DNA of 64,000 nucleotides from an uncultured Eubacteriales bacterium (GTDB taxonomy: Bacteria; Bacillota; Clostridia; Oscillospirales; QAMX01): assembly GCA_934546935.1 (NCBI GenBank), contig CAKTEH010000005.1, positions 72,272 through 136,271 on the forward strand, written 5' to 3'. This document shows positions 59,674 through 64,000 of this stretch, one piece after another. The number at the start of each line of letters is the position of its first letter. Position 1 is the stretch's first letter. Both the position numbers and the translations under genes were made by a program. The notes under the pieces are model-generated. The model had not been told where the DNA came from, searched no databases, and worked only from the letters and a program-made list of their open reading frames with translations.

Positions 59674-60531
59674 TTACTTTGCCGAAATTGCATCCAGGCT
59701 TGTCTGCTTTCCGCCGTAAAGTCCAAGCGGTTCAACATGGACTGCAACGGCAGAAACAATGTGCGTGCCATTGGCTGCATTGAAATCGTCAAGATAAGGC
59801 GTATGCTGGAAGTAGTTTGCGTCTACTTCTCCGCTTTCGACAACATTATTGGGCTGCACATAATCGGTATATTCAATGATATCCAGGGTGATATCCTTCT
59901 GCGCAAGAATCTCCTGGGCAACCTTAAGGATTTCTGCATGCGGCGTAGGCGAAGCGGCAACAGAAATGCTTGTGCCGGCCAATGCTTCATAATCAAGTTC
60001 CGCATCAAATCCATCGCCCGGCTCCGCTACAACACTGACAACTGCGCCGCCGTAGGTTTCAGAAATAAAGTCCGCCACCGCCTGGCTTTCCAATGCAGCA
60101 ACAAGCGCACGGATTTTGTCGCTTTCCTCATTGCCTTCTTTGACAGCAAGAATATTGCTGTAGGCAGAAGAAGACCCTTCAATCGCAAGGGAATCGGCCA
60201 CGGGGTTAAGCCCAGCTTCAATGGCATAGTTGGAATTAATAACAGCATAATCCACATCCGACAGCATATTGGGAAGCTGCGCGGCCTCGATTTCCTCGAA
60301 AGCCAAATTATAGGGGTTATCCTTGATATCGCGTACCGTCGCCGTAATACCAACGCCGTCTTTCAGCGTGATATAGCCAAGATCCTGCAACAGCAGCAGT
60401 GCACGCGCTTCATTGGTGGTGTCATTGGGAACCGCGATCGTGATGGATTCTTTCTTTGAGCAGGCACTCAGTGTGAGCAGGGCGCTTAAAACAATTGCAA
60501 CAGCCAAAACAAACGAAATCTTCTTTTTCAT
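59674..60531 (-). CDS. metQ: Circularly permuted MetQ/NlpA-family methionine-binding lipoprotein
   Basis: A 285-residue lipoprotein with signal peptide and lipobox LSAC (21-24). The mature order is reversed compared with MetQ. Residues 28-164 (ITIAVPNDTTNEARALLLLQ, IEAAQLPNMLSDVDYAVINS, YAIEAGLNP, ending ISETYGGAVV) are the part normally C-terminal. Residues 188-283 (ISVAASPTPHAEILK, YTDYVQPNNVVESGEVDANY, FQHTPYLDDF, VHVEPLGLYGGKQTSLDAIS) are the part normally N-terminal. A ~20-residue linker (VVAEPGDGFDAELDYEALAG) joins the old C- and N-ends, and the new ends fall in the loop between SLDEL and VAVPND. All sequence needed for a complete two-lobe binding protein is present once, so it is probably functional. 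It is the first structural gene of the met operon. Confidence 0.88.
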   Translation of the reverse strand: MKKKISFVLAVAIVLSALLTLSACSKKESITIAVPNDTTNEARALLLLQDLGYITLKDGVGITATVRDIKDNPYNLAFEEIEAAQLPNMLSDVDYAVINSNYAIEAGLNPVADSLAIEGSSSAYSNILAVKEGNEESDKIRALVAALESQAVADFISETYGGAVVSVVAEPGDGFDAELDYEALAGTSISVAASPTPHAEILKVAQEILAQKDITLDIIEYTDYVQPNNVVESGEVDANYFQHTPYLDDFNAANGTHIVSAVAVHVEPLGLYGGKQTSLDAISAK

Positions 60532-60570
60532 TTTACTTTACTCTCCTGTTCCTTTACTTTTCTGTTTTTA

Positions 60571-60645
60571 TCAAACTCCGGTATTTTTTAATTCCTTACG
60601 CATTCGCCGGTTTCCCAGATTTGTTTCCACAATAATCCGTGACAT
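60571..60645 (-). CDS. 24-residue basic small ORF between the met attenuator and metQ
   Basis: The ATG at 60645 has AGAAAGGAG 7-8 bases upstream, directly after the terminator U tract. The peptide starts MSRIIVETNLGNRRMRK, is strongly basic and has no membrane helix. It is only reached by transcripts that read through the attenuator and ends 39 bases before metQ. I do not recognise it; it may be a true small protein, or a device that couples ribosome traffic to metQ. Confidence 0.5.
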   Translation of the reverse strand: MSRIIVETNLGNRRMRKELKNTGV

Positions 60646-60663
60646 GGCAAAACTCCTTTCTGC

Positions 60664-60696
60664 AAAAAAAGGGGAAGTTTCTGATGAAACTTCCCC
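60664..60696 (-). terminator. Attenuator terminator of the met operon
   Basis: On the minus strand GGGGAAGTTTC, loop ATCA, GAAACTTCCCC (60696-60671) followed by seven U residues (60670-60664). It stands 130 bases before metQ and after the Met-rich leader peptide, the position of a transcription attenuator. Confidence 0.9.
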
Positions 60697-60733
60697 TGTA
60701 TACCAAAAATCTTCTGCTTGCGGATGCAAACAG

Positions 60734-60832
60734 TTATTTCATAAATATAACAGAAAGCACATCAGACAAAGATCCGGCTTTATACATGCACATTTCCATC
60801 ATAGTCATGCAATTTACATTGGTCTTTTTCAT
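60734..60832 (-). CDS. Methionine-rich leader peptide of the metQNI operon
   Basis: A 32-codon ORF starting 40 bases after the predicted transcript start, with GGAGAAGGG ten bases before its ATG. Codons 9, 11, 12, 14 and 16 are ATG and codons 8 and 15 are TGC (peptide NCMTMMEMCMYK). A ribosome short of Met-tRNA would stall between 60808 and 60785. The bases TCTGATG (60766-60760) further on are complementary to CATCAGA in the loop/upper stem of the downstream terminator, so a stalled ribosome would leave them free to disrupt it; a ribosome finishing at 60734 would cover them. The stop lies 37 bases before the terminator. Confidence 0.75.
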   Translation of the reverse strand: MKKTNVNCMTMMEMCMYKAGSLSDVLSVIFMK

Positions 60833-60878
60833 AGCAAGCTTTCCCTTCTCCAAATTTCCAAAACCTGAGAATGGAGTT

Positions 60879-60907
60879 ATTATACCATTCCATTTTTTGC
60901 CTGTCAA
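60879..60907 (-). promoter_or_regulatory. Consensus promoter of the met operon
   Basis: TTGACA (60907-60902), 17 bases, TATAAT (60884-60879), a perfect sigma-A promoter. A short inverted repeat GAATGG/CCATTC surrounds the -10 box and could bind a regulator. The bases from 60908 to 61064 hold nothing recognised. Confidence 0.88.
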
Positions 60908-61064
60908 TAGGCCCACAGAAAAAACACAAAATTTCGTATTTTAACTCAAAAATTGTCAATATGCAGCCGAAATTTCTCTATTTATATGCAAATTTTCGAG
61001 TTTTCTCTGATCCCGTCTCCGCAAAACGGAACACATGTTTTTGCAGGAAACACGCACAAATCCG

Positions 61065-62015
61065 TCATCCAATGCAACTTTCACTTTTACTGGCAAACAT
61101 CGGTGTTGACAAATAACGATCCCCACTATCCGGAAACAGGACAAGCGCCGTCTTTCCCCCGTTTTCCATGCGCCGCAAAATCTGTGCAGCCGCCCAGAGT
61201 GCCGCGCCTGAGGATATCCCGGCCAACACGCCTTCTATCCTGGCAACTTCCTGTCCTGCGGCAAATGCAGCTACATTTTCCACCTGGATAATCTCATCAT
61301 AGACCCGGGTATCCAGCGTTTCCGGCATAAAGCCCGCACCGATTCCCTGAATCCTGTGCGTTCCGGGCGCAACGCCCGAGAGTACAGAACTGGCCGCCGG
61401 TTCTGCCGCAACAATCCAAATCCCAGGGCTCATCCCCTTCAAATATAACCCGGCGCCGCTGATCGCATCGCCAGTACCAACCCCAGCAATGAAAATATCC
61501 ACCTTTCCGTCCGTATCCCGCCAAATTCCCGGCCCCGTACCCTCCCGACGCGCGGCAGGATACAAATTGTCCCAGCAAAAAGGAATCAGGAGGCTTCCTC
61601 CACAAGCTCCTGCGCCCTGGCAACGGCCCCTTTTTATCCCTTTGCACCATCTGTCAGCAGAAGCTGTGCTCCATATGTGCGCGTCAGACTGCGGCGTTCT
61701 TGGGATATGGTTTCCGACATCGTCAGAATCACTTTATAACCCTTTGCCGCTGCAACCGCCGCCAAGCCAATACCTGTATTTCCGGAAGTCGGCTCTATAA
61801 TCGTTGTGCCGGGCTTAAGCATTCCGGATATTTCCGCATCGTGCAGCATTCTCCAGGCAATACGGCCTTTTACGGAATCAGAAAGGTTAAAAACCTCCAG
61901 CTTCGCCAACAATTTTCCCTCCAGCGCATGAACCGCTTATACCGGGAAAACCGCAAAAGCGGCGTATTGCCAATAAGCTGCGTTTAAGCTGTGCCGCAGA
62001 CGAATAAACCCGCAC
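61065..62015 (-). pseudogene. cysK: Cysteine synthase (CysK) pseudogene with multiple lesions
   Basis: The pieces give a whole O-acetylserine sulfhydrylase: GTG at 62015 (RVYSSAAQL), then IGNTPLLRFSRYKR, LEGKLLAKLEVFN, SVKGRIAWRML with the PLP lysine, EPTSGNTGIGLA, FIAGVGTGDAISG and GDRYLSTPMF. They lie in different frames. Lesions in order: an 11-base insertion between CAGCTT and ATTGGC (~61985), a one-base loss before the LEGK region (~61940), a TAA at 61634-61636, a one-base insertion near 61588, and an 8-base loss near 61566 that looks like collapse of an ACAATTTG tandem repeat. GTGG of the family is also altered to GTGD. It is inactive. Confidence 0.92.
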
Positions 62016-62062
62016 AAAAATCTTCTCTTCTTTCCGCACAGTAAAAGTTTGCTCGTTTTTAT

Positions 62063-62110
62063 ATCCTATGGGAATAATAGGATTATAAGGTAATACTCTT
62101 CTTTTGTCAA
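62063..62110 (-). promoter_or_regulatory. Intact consensus promoter with operator-like palindrome before the cysK pseudogene
   Basis: TTGACA (62110-62105), 17 bases, TATAAT (62087-62082). Immediately downstream ATCCTAT and ATAGGAT (62063-62069 and 62077-62083) form a perfect 7-bp inverted repeat with a 7-base spacer covering the transcript start. This layout suits a repressor of sulfur genes, e.g. an Rrf2/CymR-type protein, but the identity is inferred. Confidence 0.7.
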
Positions 62111-62288
62111 GTATCTGTAAAAAATATTCTCGCGCCTTCCGCAAAAGAACGTAATACGGCTGCACTATTATCGAAGATCAGGAAAACCGGTAAGCAGCTA
62201 ACAGAAAAAGTCCCCCTCGGGGCGGGTGCTCGTAAGACAGTAATCCATCAAAAATTACGAATTACGGCATCTGTCTGACAGGGTTGGA

Positions 62289-62340
62289 AAACAAACGAAC
62301 ATACGGCATTCGGCTTTGGCTGGATGCCGTTGTTTGTTTT
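62289..62340 (-). terminator. Probable terminator after the amidase remnant
   Basis: AACAAAC...ACGGCAT (62289-62309) pairs imperfectly with ATGCCGT...GTTTGTT (62324-62338), with T-rich sequence on both sides. Confidence 0.55.
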
Positions 62341-62439
62341 TGGGGCGAAAAGCCTTGTTTTTATGCTCTGTATAGCAAGGTTGGTGATACGGGTGAAATA
62401 GTTGCCGTTTCCGTGATAAAACCATGTCAAACAGCGAAT

Positions 62440-62472
62440 CACGGCATAGTGAATGTTCTTCGCTATGCCGTG
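62440..62472. repeat. 10-bp inverted repeat at the truncation end of the amidase
   Basis: CACGGCATAG (62440-62449) and its complement CTATGCCGTG (62463-62472) with a 13-base loop, eight bases beyond the premature amidase stop. Could be a terminator-like or recombination-related structure; no U tract is present. Confidence 0.45.
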
Positions 62473-62479
62473 TAAGTCT

Positions 62480-62821
62480 TTACAAATCCGCAAGTAATCC
62501 CACAAAACCGTTAAGTCGATAGCTGTACGTTTCGATGCAGAGTACGCTGAAATTCCACGGTAAAATCTGATACGTTGCAATATTACCATTCGCAAGTTTC
62601 CCAATAAAAGCATGTACGCACACCTGACGGCCACCCGGCAAAGGCGTGTTAAAACTATTGTTGTTTAAATTCTTGCCAAGTTTTCCGTCGTCCGGCTGTA
62701 CATAGCGTTTTAAATTTGGATTATTTGCGCCGGTACTATGTACCATAATCCCCTTTGGTGTCAGCTTCCCGCCCGCCTTATAGCAGTTGTTGTTCGTTGC
62801 ATAACATTGATACAGATTCAT
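62480..62821 (-). pseudogene. Truncated phage N-acetylmuramoyl-L-alanine amidase
   Basis: The first ~91 residues are a phage endolysin amidase: MNLYQCYATNNNCYKAGGKL, ITPKGIMVHSTG-type zinc His, VQPDDGKLGKNLNNNSFNTP and VCVHAFIGKLANGNIATYQILPWN. After LPWN the sequence changes to an unrelated 22 residues and stops at 62480, so the C-terminal half with the remaining zinc ligands and catalytic residues is missing. The ATG overlaps the holin stop (ATGA). It cannot be an active amidase. Confidence 0.82.
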
Positions 62822-63150
62822 TCTGCTGCACCTTCTTTTTCCGCTTCCGGTGCGTTGACATGTTTCGACATATCAACCAGACTGTCTATAAGTTCCGCAA
62901 CTGCATCAATATCCACATCATAATTGATCGTGTCTGCGGATGCGATCACCATAGCAAGCACCCATTCTTTTCTTGTCGCGCCGTCTGCAAATTTTTGTTC
63001 TGCCTGTTCCATCAGCGACACAACCAGTTCAAGCAGCTTGTTCCAATTCTTTTCTTTGACCGATTTTTGCACGTATTCCACAAGCTTAATTACCAGCGGA
63101 ATAGCCGCCGCAAGCCCCGAAATAATAGAAATAACAATATTCCAATCCGT
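62818..63150 (-). CDS. LLH-family phage holin with ACG in place of the start codon
   Basis: Reading from an ACG at 63150 gives 110 residues: a membrane helix (DWNIVISIISGLAAAIPLVI, about 2-21), a basic segment EYVQKSVKEKNW and the LLH holin-like helical region EQAEQKFADGATRKEWVLAM (about 50-69). AAAGGGGGAAA lies seven bases before the ACG, exactly where an ATG would be expected. No ATG, GTG or TTG precedes the helix in frame; the first GTG/ATG would remove the membrane segment. Either the start has mutated (ATG to ACG) or a rare ACG start is used. Confidence 0.7.
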   Translation of the reverse strand, partial: TDWNIVISIISGLAAAIPLVIKLVEYVQKSVKEKNWNKLLELVVSLMEQAEQKFADGATRKEWVLAMVIASADTINYDVDIDAVAELIDSLVDMSKHVNAPEAEKEGAAE

Positions 63151-63165
63151 AAAATTTCCCCCTTT

Positions 63166-63465
63166 CTAATTTGTTCCAATGCCTAACACGGATGCTATAA
63201 TCTGGTTCGGGTCTGCCTTTTCCCGCATATCTTCCGGTAAATCCTTCAACAGCAACACAGGCATTTTAATTAAGTTTTCGCTTTTCGATTTCCAGTAATA
63301 AAAACCGCTGCTTACCGCGATTTGTGCAATCCACGCAGAAATAACAATAGCCGCATTCGATGTATCCAGCCCTTTCAAGGCCAGCACAACAAACACGGCT
63401 ATCAATATCATCAAAATTACATAATCGGAAATCAGTAGCTTTTTACTGAATTCTATTTTTTTCAC
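63166..63465 (-). CDS. Phage lysis-module membrane protein (unknown function)
   Basis: A 99-residue protein starting at the GTG at 63465 (AGGTGATTTTCAT upstream) with VKKIEFSKKLLISDYVILM. Two hydrophobic helices (about 13-33 and 39-58) are followed by a short soluble tail PVLLLKDLPEDMREKADPNQ. Proteins like this occur between tail and holin genes in clostridial phages, but their role is not known. It lies 15 bases upstream of the holin. Confidence 0.7.
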   Translation of the reverse strand: MKKIEFSKKLLISDYVILMILIAVFVVLALKGLDTSNAAIVISAWIAQIAVSSGFYYWKSKSENLIKMPVLLLKDLPEDMREKADPNQIIASVLGIGTN

Positions 63466-63472
63466 ATGAAAA

Positions 63473-63652
63473 TCACCTGCTTTCATTATCAGCGGCTTTT
63501 AAATATTTTCTTTTGAATTCTTCAAAATCCTTTGTCTTATCTATCCCAAAGTATGCAGCGCGTTCTTTAAGCGCGTTCAGCTCGTCTAACTTGCCGGTAA
63601 CTTGCCAACGCACGATAAACGCATCAAAAACGCACAGCGTATGTTTTTTGGC
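63473..63652 (-). pseudogene. 3' fragment of a phage gene without a start
   Basis: An open frame ending at 63473 encodes about 59 residues such as LDELNALKERAAYFGIDKTK and ends EFKRKYLKAADNESR, helical and phage-like. No ATG, GTG or TTG with a ribosome-binding site begins it, and a terminator hairpin sits directly at its 5' end, so its upstream part has been lost. Confidence 0.55.
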
Positions 63653-63656
63653 ATAG

Positions 63657-63686
63657 AAAAAGCACCATGCGGGTGCACAGTGCTTT
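63657..63686 (-). terminator. Terminator after the 53-residue phage gene
   Basis: AAAGCAC (63659-63665) pairs with GTGCTTT (63680-63686); leftward transcripts then read TTTTC. It overlaps the stop of the 53-residue gene. Confidence 0.65.
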
Positions 63687-63846
63687 AATATACCGGCTGT
63701 TCGGACAAAACATTATCTGCAACATAATCAAACGTCATACGAACGCCGTCTTTGTTTGCATCTTCGACTAAATCAATCATTTCGTCAATATCTTCGTCCA
63801 TATAGCCAAATTCTTTTGCTTTTGCAATAAATTCATCTTTTGTCAT
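63685..63846 (-). CDS. 53-residue acidic phage-associated protein
   Basis: ATG at 63846, stop at 63685. The peptide starts MTKDEFIAKAKEFGYMDEDI and is acidic and helical. Its ATG overlaps the stop of the upstream phage gene (ATGA at 63846-63843), and a terminator follows immediately, so both ends are supported. Function unknown. Confidence 0.68.
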   Translation of the reverse strand: MTKDEFIAKAKEFGYMDEDIDEMIDLVEDANKDGVRMTFDYVADNVLSEQPVY

Positions 63847-64000
63847 GTTTTGCCCACCGCCTTTTCAATAATTTTCCCGATTTTACTTGCTGTTATGAAG
63901 TGACCTCTTGTCAAGAGCAAAACTAAGATCACAAAATATTTTTTCAGGCGTGAGGGCAGAGCCTCAGTATAACAGTTTCCCGGCATTGGCCACTCTGTTA
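63843..64000 (-). CDS. C-terminal end of an unknown phage protein (partial)
   Basis: The open frame entering from the right edge ends at 63843 with ALPSRLKKYFVILVLLLTRG then a short basic tail GKIIEKAVGKT. It contains a hydrophobic segment. The stop overlaps the next start by ATGA, which supports that it is a real gene. Only about 50 codons are visible. Confidence 0.5.
   Translation of the reverse strand, partial: TEWPMPGNCYTEALPSRLKKYFVILVLLLTRGHFITASKIGKIIEKAVGKT

Larger units (their letters stand above)
62172..64000 (-). mobile_element. Decayed prophage lysis module (continues beyond the right edge)
   Basis: The minus-strand genes from the right edge to about 62172 are, in order, the C-terminal end of an unknown phage protein, a 53-residue phage-type protein, a headless phage fragment, a 99-residue lysis-module protein, an LLH-type holin and an N-acetylmuramoyl-L-alanine amidase. 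The sequence is more AT-rich than the chromosome to its left and several genes are truncated. No integrase or clear att site is visible within the window; the left boundary is only approximate. Confidence 0.75.

Noticed and set aside
59674..60531. Permuted MetQ as an artefact of two partial genes
   Set aside because: The frame is continuous through the linker, has one signal peptide, and each half occurs once; no residual duplicated segment is seen at either end.
60532..60900. S-box (SAM) riboswitch or T-box upstream of metQ
   Set aside because: The T-box core around AGGGTGG and the S-box conserved junction were looked for on the minus strand and not seen; the Met-rich leader peptide explains the terminator better.
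1..64000. tRNA, rRNA or tmRNA genes
   Set aside because: All larger intergenic gaps were read on both strands for the tRNA T-loop/acceptor pattern and for known RNA motifs; none was recognised. Small structured RNAs could still be missed by eye.

Overview
The window reads as a chromosomal stretch of a Gram-positive Clostridia-type Firmicute, most like an Oscillospirales/Ruminococcaceae gut bacterium. The evidence is a SepF-YggT-DivIVA division cluster, a DnaD/DnaC-type primosome pair, a single-domain AICAR formyltransferase, Hfq beside mutL-miaA, sigma-A promoters close to TTGACA-N17-TATAAT, Shine-Dalgarno sequences of the AGGAGG type and many GC-rich hairpin-plus-U terminators. The placement is an inference from gene content. 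No rRNA, tRNA, CRISPR array or intact insertion sequence was seen.

Region by region: 1-4.7 kb is a MacAB-like efflux operon (adaptor, FtsX permease, ATPase running off the left edge). 4.8-10.4 kb holds a DnaD-like/DnaC-like pair, an FHA membrane protein and a phosphodiester glycosidase. 10.4-12.8 kb has an AICAR formyltransferase with a 37-residue upstream small ORF, and an FAH-family hydrolase. 12.9-17.7 kb has an MFS exporter with a frameshifted follower, then a metallochaperone operon (His-rich CobW GTPase, second GTPase, flavodoxin). 17.8-22 kb has FtsH, a PAP2 protein and a sugar-isomerase-fold protein. 22-27.2 kb is a minus-strand run with YbaK, RpiB, TsaB, TsaE, two PLP enzymes and a GNAT. 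27.2-31.7 kb has an M23/NodB fusion, a GNAT, an unknown and a polytopic membrane protein. 31.7-35.8 kb has the CCA enzyme and a dehydrogenase/SMP-30 operon. 35.9-38.3 kb has two DtxR-like regulators (one broken) and an MFS protein. 38.4-42.8 kb is a Gld-like ABC system. 42.8-49.4 kb has a CBS-domain transporter with a long leader, a WecA/TagO-type transferase, TrpS, an aminotransferase and S20. 49.6-57.8 kb has ferredoxin, a methyltransferase, MutL, MiaA, Hfq, then a HlyD-like protein, YggS, SepF, YggT and DivIVA.

The most unusual part is 57.9-62.1 kb, a methionine-uptake operon (metQ-metN-metI). Its substrate-binding lipoprotein is a circular permutation of MetQ: the half that is normally C-terminal comes first and the half that is normally N-terminal comes last, behind an intact lipoprotein signal. 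The operon is preceded by a consensus promoter, a 32-residue leader peptide with five Met codons in an eight-codon stretch, and a strong intrinsic terminator, which together look like ribosome-mediated attenuation by methionine supply. A second, 24-residue ORF lies between terminator and metQ. Directly upstream lies a cysteine synthase pseudogene with about five independent lesions behind a still perfect promoter and operator-like palindrome. Loss of cysteine synthesis beside regulated methionine import suggests growing dependence on imported sulfur amino acids.

The last 1.8 kb is a decayed, more AT-rich prophage lysis module (truncated amidase, LLH-type holin with ACG where ATG is expected, small phage proteins) that continues past the right edge.
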